NCBI RefSeq assembly: GCF_038096175.1
Contig: NZ_CP151099.1
Location: forward strand, 3,350,501 to 3,414,500
DNA length: 64,000 nucleotides
Origin: Nostoc sp. UHCC 0302
Lineage (GTDB): Bacteria; Cyanobacteriota; Cyanobacteriia; Cyanobacteriales; Nostocaceae
Direction: 5' to 3'
Shown: positions 43,631 through 52,150 of the stretch, piece after piece
Layout of the letters: the number at the start of each line of letters is the position of its first letter
How positions within the stretch are numbered: the stretch's first letter is position 1
Position numbers and translations under genes: made by a program
The notes under the pieces: generated by a model
What the model was told of the DNA's origin: nothing
The model's database searches: none
The model's input: only the letters and a program-made list of their open reading frames with translations

Positions 43631-45235
43631 CTATCTTCTTGGAGTTCGTTGTATAGCTAATATCGTAATATCGTCGAATTGATCGGCAGAAGCAATATGA
43701 GTGATTAAGCTCACTTTGATGCGCTCTATCAAAGCTGCTACTGACTCTGCTGGCTCTTGTAATAGAGATAGTAATTTTTTTTCAGTGAAGAACTGCTTGC
43801 TTGGGCTGCGAGCATCAGTAACACCGTCTGTATAGCCCAAGAGGATGTCGCCCGGTTGGAGGTACACCTGCTGAATTTTAAACTCTTTATTGGACGGTAT
43901 ACCAACAGCAGGGCCAGTAGGCATGAGACGCTGCTTGACACCAGAGGCATCAAGAATAGCTAAAGGCTCATGTCCGCCATTCACGTAGGCTAGCAAACCA
44001 GTGACCGGATTTAACACGCCGAAAAAGAGTGTGGCAAACATATTCAAGTTGCTATGATTTTGGGCGACGTAGTTGTGAGTGAGTTCAACCGCTCTTAGGG
44101 CATGGATTTGGGTAATGTTGATTTCTTCTGTCCGGTCAATAGAAGCGTTCAAAGTGGTAAGTAATTCATTGTTGAGGATGGTCAACCCTTGCAAGGAGGT
44201 TTGACCGGAAAAGACGCGGATGAAACTGCGGAAAAGTGCCATAAACAGCGCTGCACCTACGCCTTTATCGCACACATCAGCAATAACTAGTCCTACACAG
44301 CCATCGGGAAGCATGAAAGTATCATAGAAATCTCCGGCAACTTGACGGGCAGGCTCAAATAAAGCAGCGGTCTCCCAGCCTAGCACCTGTATTATTTGGT
44401 CGGGCAAAAAATCTGTCTGAATTTGCCGTCCTTTTTCTAGCTCAGTGCGAGCCATTGCCTCTTTGATCTGGTTTTTATGACGGATGGCATTTTCAATCGC
44501 AGAAGCAGCCTGTGAAGCTAATGTAGTGAGGAGCTTAAAGTCTGCTGATGTATATTCAACAGGTGACTCACTACTGAGGTTAATTACACCAATAACCTCA
44601 TCTCTAATCTTCAGAGGGGCGCAAATCAAGGAGCTTATTTTATTCTCACTCTCAACACACCTGGGATCAGACAAGACATCATTGACAATTTCTGCCCTTC
44701 CTGTATGAACTACGCTGCCAATTATACCTTGATTAGGTTCTATAGTTGTTTGTCGGTTGTAGCTTGTACCAAAGGTTACTATTATTTCAAGCTTTTTTAT
44801 CTCATTATTTAGCAACATAACTGATGCACTCGTTGCTTTTATGAGTTTTAAAGCCTCTTCAATGACTAATTCTGCAACTTTCTGTATTTCTAAGTTGCCA
44901 GATAGATTTTCAGAAAGCTTATACAGCAAGCTGATTTCCCGATATTTATCTAGAAGTTCACCTGTTAGCGATTTTTTCTCAACTTCTTGGGTTGCTAAAT
45001 CGCTTAGTAGAGATGCGATCAAAGAAGCTTTCTCGCCGCCAATGACCTCTCCAACCATCTCACTACCAAGCTCTACAAGATATTTACCCAAAGGATTATC
45101 TATTTTTTCGCCAAACAGTAATTTGCCATCTATATCTAAGATATTTATAGGGGTGTCTAGAGCATCTATAGAATTTTTAATGATAGAGATCACTTCTTTT
45201 TTAGAAACAAGTTTTTTTAAACTGATCTTAATCAT
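43631..45235 (-). CDS. GAF-SpoIIE (PP2C-type) serine phosphatase
   Basis: This 534-residue protein has an N-terminal helical region with a short PAS-like stretch (DTPINILDIDGKLLFGEKID), a GAF domain at about 115-265 (EPNQGIIGSVVHTGRAEIVN, SSLICAPLKIRDEVIGVINL) and a SpoIIE/PP2C phosphatase from about 285 (GDFYDTFMLPDGCVGLVIAD, DVCDKGVGAALFMA, YVNGGHEPLAI, ILLGYTDGVTDAR, DDITILAI), with the metal aspartates kept. Such enzymes dephosphorylate STAS-type anti-sigma antagonists in partner switching. The matching RsbW-like kinase gene upstream is dead (45509-45763). First gene of the kinase operon. Confidence 0.93.
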   Translation of the reverse strand: MIKISLKKLVSKKEVISIIKNSIDALDTPINILDIDGKLLFGEKIDNPLGKYLVELGSEMVGEVIGGEKASLIASLLSDLATQEVEKKSLTGELLDKYREISLLYKLSENLSGNLEIQKVAELVIEEALKLIKATSASVMLLNNEIKKLEIIVTFGTSYNRQTTIEPNQGIIGSVVHTGRAEIVNDVLSDPRCVESENKISSLICAPLKIRDEVIGVINLSSESPVEYTSADFKLLTTLASQAASAIENAIRHKNQIKEAMARTELEKGRQIQTDFLPDQIIQVLGWETAALFEPARQVAGDFYDTFMLPDGCVGLVIADVCDKGVGAALFMALFRSFIRVFSGQTSLQGLTILNNELLTTLNASIDRTEEINITQIHALRAVELTHNYVAQNHSNLNMFATLFFGVLNPVTGLLAYVNGGHEPLAILDASGVKQRLMPTGPAVGIPSNKEFKIQQVYLQPGDILLGYTDGVTDARSPSKQFFTEKKLLSLLQEPAESVAALIERIKVSLITHIASADQFDDITILAIQRTPRR

Positions 45236-45238
45236 ATA

Positions 45239-45508
45239 AATATTGAGTTATTAATTGTCAATGACATTATGTATCTAGCTGAACTTCAGCATACTTATGT
45301 AAATATATACATTTTTTAATAGTTTTTATGGAAGTTTCAGCGATAATAATATTTAAAATTTACTTTATAAATCACCTATTAGCTATCAGTAATTAGCAAG
45401 TTTTATCTATTCACAAATCAGGCTTTTGACTAAAACTTTCAGTCCGCTCAAAAAGTAACTGATGGACACATTCAATTGCTAAATACTCTCCCACTTTGCT
45501 AAGAAGTC
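45239..45508. other. Spacer upstream of the phosphatase operon
   Basis: About 270 AT-rich bases. The operon promoter is expected here. I see no gene. Confidence 0.4.
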
Positions 45509-45763
45509 ATCGTTAGATTCGAAGCTTTATGAATTAGTTCCTCCTGCACACTCAATTCCTGTAGGGGGTCGAATGTTGCACCAGTATCCTCAATGTAAAT
45601 AGTTAGGGCTTGCTCATCAATATCTATTTGCAATTTTATGTGCCTCTAAGATCGCACTTTCTGATAACTATGAAGAATGATGTTGGTAGCAACTTCGTCT
45701 ACTGCTAGCCGGAGATTATAGGCGGATTTTTTATCCAAGTTAGCTACTGTCGCTGCTTTTTTT
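45509..45763 (-). pseudogene. RsbW-like anti-sigma serine kinase pseudogene
   Basis: The minus strand encodes AATVANLDKKSAYNLRLAVD followed by EVATNIILHSYQKVRS, a TAG stop, then RHIKLQIDIDEQALTIYIED and TGATFDPLQE. The EVATNIILHSY N-box and EDTGATFDP G1-box are those of HATPase_c_2 anti-sigma regulators. The in-frame stop, an additional stop just before the fragment, and the missing start and C-terminal ATP lid show it is dead. In related loci this gene works with a SpoIIE phosphatase like that at 43631-45235. Confidence 0.8.
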
Positions 45764-46119
45764 TACATAGTTAGTGGTCTTTCACACCAACGGATTATAC
45801 TTTTTTTGATCGATAAAGTTGTAATTAGCTTCAGGAGTTCATTAGCATTCAGATATTAGCTTGGGTAGTTAATATTAATTCAACAGGGTTACTAGCCTTA
45901 TTAGCTGTTAAGTAACCATCTTATATTTAGTAACTTGCTTATGCCTCAGTATTTTTACTAGTAGTACCCCAGATGCAATGATGGAGATTAGGACTTCTAG
46001 CTGATGTTTTCCCCTTATGCCTTCTTAGTAATGCTATATTTCCTTTATTTGCAGCGAAAAGCTTGTGTGTTAAGGTTTCTCTACTCCCAACTTTTCAAAA
46101 AAATACTTCAAGGTGATTT
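45764..46119. other. Spacer upstream of the split hup copy
   Basis: About 355 AT-rich bases with no gene. The last 20 bases (AATACTTCAAGGTGATTT) match the DNA before the intact hup at 13539, so the duplication includes the ribosome site. Confidence 0.5.
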
Positions 46120-46296
46120 ATGAACAAAGGCGAATTAGTGGATACTGTAGCAGCTAAGACCAACATCACAAAAAAGCAAGCTGATGAAGTGATCAATGCT
46201 TTTTTGTCAGTCGTTACTGAGGCTGTAGCGAATGGGGATAAGGTAACGCTCATTGGGTTTGGGCATCAGTGAGAGGTTAGAGTGATTGCACTTTTG

Positions 46297-47670
46297 TCAA
46301 GAGGGTGCGGGAAAAGGCGATAAATCCAGCTTGGAGACTGGTTTTCGCAGGGCTTTAACTACTCCTAAATCTTGATTTTCTTTGGCAGCGAAGTACTTAA
46401 TTGGGTCATCCGCCTTACCTTTATCATAGGCGACACTAAAATGATATAAACCACGAAAAATCATCTCTAAAGAAATGCGGTCAAATGGCAAAGATAATTC
46501 GTCTGCAACCGCATCTCCCAAGTCAACCAATACTGCATAAAAGAGCCAAGTTGCCCACACTTGTAACTTCACACCATTAATAGAACCAGTCCATAAATAT
46601 GACAGTCCCAATAAACGCTTGACCACGTAAAAAGCTTCTTCAACTCTCCATCTTCGGCGATATAAATCTGCGACAACGTAAGGAGGTAAGATTTGTGGGT
46701 CGAGGACAGAAGTAATATAAGAATAGCTAGTTTTACCAACCTTAATTTCTATTAAACGTAAAGTAAGCACTGGTGCACCACGACGAACAGTTCCAAGTTG
46801 AATCAATCGGTCTTTAACTGAATGGTCATAGCTGAAAATTTTTAAGTACTTAATAGATGCTTTGGCTTTTAAACGAGTAATAAAATGAACTTCTTGGTTA
46901 ATGAGTTGTTGTAAAAAGTGGAAATGATAAAAACCTCTATCAAGTAAGATCAGAGTTTTAGCAGGTAGTAGTTTCAGCAATGGAGCTTCAAAGTTAGTTT
47001 CTGATGCAGCAGGATTAGTGTGAAACCAAACTTCAATAGGTAAGCGATTGACTAAATCAATAACTGTACAAATCTTTCCTGCTAATTGACCTGTTTTCAA
47101 GTCTTCTAGGCTTTTTAGCTTTCGGAATAAGGCTTCTAATGTAGACCCGTCAGCTATCCAAATTCGTTCAAAATTAAGAAGTGCAAATTTAACACTATCA
47201 GGAAGTGGTCGCTTCAGCCGTCGTTGCCAATTAAGTTGTAACTGAGGTAGTAAATCTTTAAATACTCGCTCAAATAATTCAGATGGGAATACTAAAAATC
47301 TTTCAGAAAGAGATTGTTGAGCAATTATTCTAGAACGACACCACAATAAATCTTCTCTTGCTAAAAGCCTTGTTAATTCTTGAACTCCAGGAACTTGTCG
47401 CCACAATAAAGTTAATACTGCTGCTACCATGAAGGATAGGTTGATAATTCTATCTCGTAAACCTAACTGCTTATAGTATTTTTGTTGAGCAAAGATAGCT
47501 GGAGTTAGTAACTCTTCTAAATGCGACGCAATCGCTTCATTATCTATGGTAGGAGTATTATGCTTTTGCGCGTGGTCGGAGTTTCGTTTTGCAGCTTTGG
47601 GCATAGTAGTCAACAAGCACTTTTCATTACCGCATTTGATTACTGAATTTACAATAATAATGAAACTCAC
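46297..47670 (-). CDS. IS4-family transposase
   Basis: This 457-residue DDE transposase appears intact. The first Asp is in WIADGSTLEALFRKLKS, the second in TLILLDRGFYHFHFLQQLIN, and the YREK-type motif with catalytic Glu is YRRRWRVEEAFYVVKRLLGL. The start at 47670 gives an N-terminal extension. M23 (MPKAAKRNSDHAQKH, at 47604) may be the true start. It would cut and paste its own element. A hairpin upstream may reduce transcription entering from outside. Confidence 0.93.
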   Translation of the reverse strand: MSFIIIVNSVIKCGNEKCLLTTMPKAAKRNSDHAQKHNTPTIDNEAIASHLEELLTPAIFAQQKYYKQLGLRDRIINLSFMVAAVLTLLWRQVPGVQELTRLLAREDLLWCRSRIIAQQSLSERFLVFPSELFERVFKDLLPQLQLNWQRRLKRPLPDSVKFALLNFERIWIADGSTLEALFRKLKSLEDLKTGQLAGKICTVIDLVNRLPIEVWFHTNPAASETNFEAPLLKLLPAKTLILLDRGFYHFHFLQQLINQEVHFITRLKAKASIKYLKIFSYDHSVKDRLIQLGTVRRGAPVLTLRLIEIKVGKTSYSYITSVLDPQILPPYVVADLYRRRWRVEEAFYVVKRLLGLSYLWTGSINGVKLQVWATWLFYAVLVDLGDAVADELSLPFDRISLEMIFRGLYHFSVAYDKGKADDPIKYFAAKENQDLGVVKALRKPVSKLDLSPFPAPS

Positions 47671-47740
47671 TTTTGAAAAATTTATTCTCTCGTTACAATA
47701 CTTTTTTGCCTCACATTTTAGCCGTTAAAAACTTATAGAT

Positions 47741-47814
47741 AATGATAATCAAATAGAGAGGAAGGAGGCGAGTGTCGCTCGCCTCCTTCCCCTCCCCCAC
47801 GCACGATTATCATT
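47741..47814. repeat. Nested hairpin inside the IS4 element
   Basis: An outer stem AATGATAATC/GATTATCATT (47741-47750, 47805-47814) encloses a perfect 13-base inner stem GGAAGGAGGCGAG/CTCGCCTCCTTCC (47760-47772, 47778-47790) with a 5-base loop. It sits upstream of the transposase start. A similar hairpin is at 8181-8217. Confidence 0.7.
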
Positions 47815-48024
47815 TTCATTAAAGTTTTTTTGAGTATTTTAACTGATTGACAAAATTTACTTTATTCTAACCTCTCACCGATGGGGTTTGGGTCATTTGA
47901 GCGACGTGAGCGCTCCCAGCGTGAAGGGCGTAATCCCAAAACCAATGAGCCAATGACCATTCCAGCTACTAGAGTGCCTGCATTTTCTCCTGGGAAACAG
48001 TTTCGGGAAAAAGTAGCACCATAG

Positions 48025-48399
48025 ATGAATTGCTTTACCACTAGCAATCTAATCACTGCAAAGACGTAGCACTCGCTGTTCTCAAGACAGATAGGGCAAC
48101 GGTAGGGGTCAAACGTAAGTGTTGAATTGCAGATGTTATGGATAGCGATGGCTACGCCAACCCCTGCCTTCTTGATGCCTGTCCCCCTGGAAGCAACCGA
48201 CGCGGAGCGTCTACTGTCTTGAGAAGGGCTGTAAGTGCGAACGCGCTTGTTGTGCTTCTACGATTCCAAGCGATCGCTCTAGGTGTACAATTTGGAACTG
48301 AAAAGAATTTTATCAGGCAATTCTCTTAAGAAAGTTCATGATGTAGCGGTTCGTAATGATCTAACGGATGAAGAAGTTGGGTCAGAAAAACCCATTATT
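48025..48399. other. Spacer after the split hup copy
   Basis: About 375 bases. The first 110 resemble DNA downstream of the intact hup. The rest contains a short-repeat patch (GACGCGGAGCGTC near 48208) and a HIP1 octamer near 48270. A plus-strand frame near 48300 is not convincing. Confidence 0.45.
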
Positions 48400-49305
48400 T
48401 CACAAGTCACTTTTGGGAACTTCCTCCCGAAATTCTATAACCAATTGCATAGTTTCCACTACTAAATCACGTAAATCTCGATTGAGCGCTACAGCGCCTT
48501 GAGATCCAAACCAACGGTCAAAAATAGCGACATATCGCTGATTACCATTGACGAATCCTTGCATGAACTTGACTAGAGAATAGTTGACTGTATCCAAGAA
48601 TTTCGAGTTATCTTCTGGTACCATACAAGCGATCCCTTCTTGTGAATAGGGGCGAGCAGGTACAATCACAAAAGCATCTGGATTTTTTTGCTGTTGTAGC
48701 CATCCCTCTAAAAGAATGCTATCGGATGAGAAAGCATCAATAGTACCCTGTTGCAAAGCTGTGTATCCCTCTGCCCTAGTTTTAAAATACACCAGCTTAG
48801 CTTGGGGCTGTACATGAGCGATCGCCTGCTCATTTGTGGTTCCCGCCAGCACACCAATTCGCTTACTAATAAGGGATTTAGGAGAACCTAGATTACTTCC
48901 TTTCTTAACTAATAATTGGGTTCCAGTCACACCGTAGCTGACAGAAAAGTCAACTTGTTTATCTCGCTTCCATGTAAAACTACTAGCATCACACACAATA
49001 TCAACTTGTTGCTTAACTATTTTAGAAATCCGCTCAGAAGGGCTAAGACCAACTAATTGCACTTTAATTTTTTTTCCTAGGTCTTTTTCTAATTGCTCTT
49101 TAATCAGAGTCAGCATATCTATAGAATAACCATTTAACTTCCCTTGACTATCCACATAAGCAAAAGGTAGCGCATCTCTACTAGTACCAGCTGTTAATAC
49201 CCCTGTTCTGGCTACTTTTTGCATCACAGTCTCAGCAGTTACCAGATTAGGCATGAGCGTTGTAAACATGAGACTTAAAATAGGAATAGCAATTTTTTTA
49301 TACAT
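48400..49305 (-). CDS. Amino-acid-type ABC transporter substrate-binding protein
   Basis: This 301-residue periplasmic protein has a signal peptide (MYKKIAIPILSLMFTTLMPN, cleaved near VTA-ET), then the family-3 binding fold: GVLTAGTSRDALPFAYVDSQ, GYSIDMLTLIKEQL, VDIVCDASSFTWKRDKQVDF, GKRIGVLAGTT-like SKRIGVLAGTTNEQA and TIDAFSSDSILLEG. These match GlnH/ArtJ-type receptors for polar amino acids. No permease or ATPase gene lies beside it, so it must work with a transporter encoded elsewhere. A sensor role is also possible. Confidence 0.9.
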   Translation of the reverse strand: MYKKIAIPILSLMFTTLMPNLVTAETVMQKVARTGVLTAGTSRDALPFAYVDSQGKLNGYSIDMLTLIKEQLEKDLGKKIKVQLVGLSPSERISKIVKQQVDIVCDASSFTWKRDKQVDFSVSYGVTGTQLLVKKGSNLGSPKSLISKRIGVLAGTTNEQAIAHVQPQAKLVYFKTRAEGYTALQQGTIDAFSSDSILLEGWLQQQKNPDAFVIVPARPYSQEGIACMVPEDNSKFLDTVNYSLVKFMQGFVNGNQRYVAIFDRWFGSQGAVALNRDLRDLVVETMQLVIEFREEVPKSDL

Positions 49306-49440
49306 CAGCTTTAATAGTAGCTCGCTTTTTCAAAAATCAAATCTTAATATATCAAGCTCAAGAAGTTATCACTATCTGGTATCTAATAAGGTTATTTAGC
49401 AACTATTCTTTACATTATTATCAGGTAAAGTACTTATTTA

Positions 49441-49813
49441 TCAAGCAGGTGCCAAACTCGTTTTTTCCAAACTCGATCAAGTCCGCCATCGCTTCCGTCG
49501 TTTAATCAAGATTTGGGTTGATGGCGGATATCGGGGGCAAAATTTTCAGCATTGGGTTATTGATGCCTATCGATGGATTTTAAGTGTTGTTACCCGCCAC
49601 GAAGAACAGAAGGGTTTTGTCGTATTACCTAAACGCTGGCTTGTTGAGAGGACTTTTGGTTGGTTTAACTGGTGTCGGCGATTAAGTAAGGATTATGAAA
49701 TCTTACCAGAAACAACAGAAACTTTTGTTGACATTGCGATGATTCGTCTGATGCTCAAACAACTTGCGTGATTAAAATCACCCATTAAAAACTTTTCAGA
49801 CATCCTCTAACAT
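49441..49813 (+). pseudogene. IS5-family transposase, C-terminal half
   Basis: The plus strand encodes AGAKLVFSKLDQVRHRFRRL, IKIWVDGGYRGQNFQHWVID (second catalytic Asp), FVVLPKRWLVERTFGWFNWC (catalytic Glu) and [20 protein letters not shown], ending LMLKQLA with a stop at about 49770. The right IS end CTTTTCAGACATCCTCTAA follows. The front half and left end are missing. It shares the terminal sequence and motifs with the fragment at 24776-24965. Confidence 0.85.
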
Positions 49814-50026
49814 CTAGCAAGTTGTCTCAGCTATATTTACATAGATTTTTTATTTATCTAATCGCGTCTAACTAAGAGTTATCAATTCTCCTAGCCTGAG
49901 TATAGATTATGAACAGTGCCGCTAGATGGTCAATATTGGCGCTTGTTACCACATTATCAATGTGAGCTTTTGTACAAGAACCCACGCTTTTAAAACATCC
50001 TCTTAATTTTTAGTAAAAATCAATTA

Positions 50027-51076
50027 CTATCTCATTAATTGTGACAACATCTGCTCCAAAATATCTTCCATAATTGACTCGTCTAAGGAGTACAGAGGTG
50101 GTGGGCCAGCGAGAAATTCTTTAATAGTGATTTTCTGTTCTCTAAAATCCTTAACAAAATCCCGAATCCCAGAAACGACGTTAATTTGAGATTCCATTGT
50201 TTCTACGATCGCAGCCATAGCGTCAATACCTTTTTTAGCAGCTTTCCGAGAATCAGTAACCATCGTTCCTTCTGGAGTATTTTTTGTCAAACGCAGTTCC
50301 TGTTTCAAGTTTTCGTATTGAGCCAGGAGAATTTGATTGTGCTGTTCTAGAGTTCGGCATCTACGAGTTAAATCATCCTCGCTATTATTGTCAATTACTT
50401 CCCCAGATTGGTGACTTCGTTCAATTTCAAGAAGTCTTGCTAAATCCCCCTCTTGGTAGGCTTTATTGATTGATTTCATAATTTCTGTGTGATACTTCTG
50501 TGTTTCACTGTCTCTGGCTTTATCAGGGTGAAAGATTTCAGCTAATTTCAAAAATGTTTGACGAATTTTTCTTTGGTCATCTGTTCTGGCTACAGAGGGA
50601 GATTCTACAGGCTGTTGCGATTGCCAATATTGATGCTGCTCTTCACTAGTAGAGCTTGAAAAATCTGATTGGGAATCTTCATTTTCAAATGATTCGTCTA
50701 ACTCTGTATCTAACTGTTGGCTATTGGGTTTTACAGTGATGACTCCAGTTATCTGTAAGTTACGGTAAACTGCTTCTATATTCTTAAGGGTTTGCTTACC
50801 AAACTTTCTAGTAGTAAAAATTTCCTCAAACAGAGCATGGATTTCCTGGTCTAACTCAGCCATTTTTTGGAAATTGGGAGTAGCTCTATTGATAAATTCT
50901 GTGCCAAAACAACGCATCTGTTCGACAAAGTTCTTTAGTTCTGTGCGCTTTCTCTTGATCTGCTTAAGTAGCGATTGGTGTTCTTTTTCCAGAAACTCTA
51001 AGCGGATATGTAATTGAGACAGAGCCAGGGGGGTTGCTTTAATTGATTGCGATGAAACTGTAGTTTTTCGAGGCAT
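50027..51076 (-). CDS. J-domain (DnaJ-like) coiled-coil protein
   Basis: This 349-residue protein has a long N-terminal coiled coil (LHIRLEFLEKEHQSLLKQIK), an acidic Ser/Gln-rich linker (near 125-155), a J-domain at about 160-220 with the HPD tripeptide in FLKLAEIFHPDKARDSETQK and KSINKAYQEGDLARLLEIE, then a second coiled coil (RRCRTLEQHNQILLAQYENL) and a helical tail. The HPD motif stimulates Hsp70 ATPase, so it probably recruits DnaK to an unknown client. The zinc-finger and client domains of classical DnaJ are absent. There is no membrane segment. It is monocistronic. Confidence 0.88.
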   Translation of the reverse strand: MPRKTTVSSQSIKATPLALSQLHIRLEFLEKEHQSLLKQIKRKRTELKNFVEQMRCFGTEFINRATPNFQKMAELDQEIHALFEEIFTTRKFGKQTLKNIEAVYRNLQITGVITVKPNSQQLDTELDESFENEDSQSDFSSSTSEEQHQYWQSQQPVESPSVARTDDQRKIRQTFLKLAEIFHPDKARDSETQKYHTEIMKSINKAYQEGDLARLLEIERSHQSGEVIDNNSEDDLTRRCRTLEQHNQILLAQYENLKQELRLTKNTPEGTMVTDSRKAAKKGIDAMAAIVETMESQINVVSGIRDFVKDFREQKITIKEFLAGPPPLYSLDESIMEDILEQMLSQLMR

Positions 51077-51314
51077 GAAACACGTATGTAAATTTAAAGT
51101 TTAAAATATAACTTTCAAAGTACTTAAGACAATGCGAAAAAAGACACCTCAATGATCATACACCGCAGCCCAATACTAAGCTTTTTATAGTTTTTTTTTA
51201 TCAAAGCATCTGAGTGTCCGCCATAAGTAAGTATACGAATCGGCGGCTTTCGAGTGATATCAGTCTTGGAAACACAAAAGAGTATTTTTTTTGGTGTAAA
51301 TTAGCACAAAAAGT

Positions 51315-51980
51315 TTACTGAGGTTGATTTTCTTGAGACAGCTGTATCTGTAACTGCTGCACTTGCTCTAAAGTTAACCCTGTGACTCGCACAATAACTT
51401 CAGTTGCTATACCCTCGCGCAATAAGTTTACTGCAACTTTTTCCAAAGCTTCCTGTTGCCAACTGGTGACAATCTCCATAATTTCCTCCTGTTCCTCTAA
51501 CCCCATTGTACTGATTGCCGCTTGAAAGACCTGTTTCTCGGTATCATCCAGCCGTAAATACGTATCAACAAATTCAGAAATCAATTGCATACGTGCTGGG
51601 TCTAACTTAAGCGTCGCTAGCAAACGTAACACGATAATTTTGAGGTTCGGCGCGTAGTGGTTCATCAAATGAAAAAATTACCATCGGGTAAATCGGTAAA
51701 TCATATTTCTCTAAAAGACGTGCAAAATATTTAAACATCCGCTTGGGAAATTCTGACCGAGTATAAGACTGATTTTCAACGTGAATTAAAAAATACAGCA
51801 GATTGCGAGTAAGTCAATTTCTTTTCTCTCTCCAGAGGTAACATAAGTAAATACTTCCTGGGGTAAAAACTGAATGGAATCGCGGTCTATTTGGCTGGCT
51901 ACTTGAGGTAGAAATAAATTGAGAAACTCAATAAAAAATGTAGATAATAATTCTTTAAAGAGGCGATTATGGTCAATCAT
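51315..51980 (-). pseudogene. Rpn-family recombination-promoting nuclease (PDDEXK) pseudogene
   Basis: The N-terminal frame from 51980 gives MIDHNRLFKELLSTFFIEFL and SGERKEIDLLA, the start of the PDDEXK nuclease fold of Rpn/PD-(D/E)XK putative transposases. It ends early by frameshift. The middle frame continues VENQSYTRSEFPKRMFKYFA and VIFSFDEPLRAEP. Then about 40 residues are missing before LRLLATLKLDPARMQLISEF in the C-terminal frame (51315-51668), which ends in the usual helical tail (VTGLTLEQVQQLQ). At least two frame changes and a deletion mean it is dead. Confidence 0.75.
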
Positions 51981-52150
51981 ACTTTTCTCTTTTATTTTAT
52001 TTATAGCAATCTTAATAACATCGTCTCAATCCTGGCAAACAAAAATTGTGTAGAATTAGAATTAGTCGAACTTATCTATAGTTTCCCATGATTAAATTTT
52101 TATATTTTTCTAAATTAGTTAATATCGATATTTAAAAGTAACTTATATTT

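Larger units (their letters stand above)
46264..47883 (-). mobile_element. IS4-family insertion sequence in hup, 1620 bp
   Basis: The ends are 18-base inverted repeats with one mismatch (CATCAGTGAGAGGTTAGA at 46264-46281, and CATCGGTGAGAGGTTAGA reverse-complemented at 47866-47883). The 9-base target duplication GGGTTTGGG is at 46255-46263 and 47884-47892. The transposase runs on the minus strand. A strong nested hairpin (47741-47814) lies between the right end and the transposase start. The intact frame, ends and duplication suggest a recently active element. Confidence 0.93.
46120..48024 (+). pseudogene. hup: Second hup (HU) gene, split by an IS4-family element
   Basis: The 5' part (46120-46263) encodes MNKGELVDTVAAKTNITKKQ through VTLIGFG. 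The 3' part (47884-48024) continues [37 protein letters not shown] and ends in TAG. Both halves are collinear with the intact HU at 13539-13814 and differ from it at several residues. An IS of 1620 bases lies between them, flanked by the duplicated 9-mer GGGTTTGGG. Removing the IS and one 9-mer restores a full frame, so the break is recent and the gene was functional before insertion. Confidence 0.92.
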
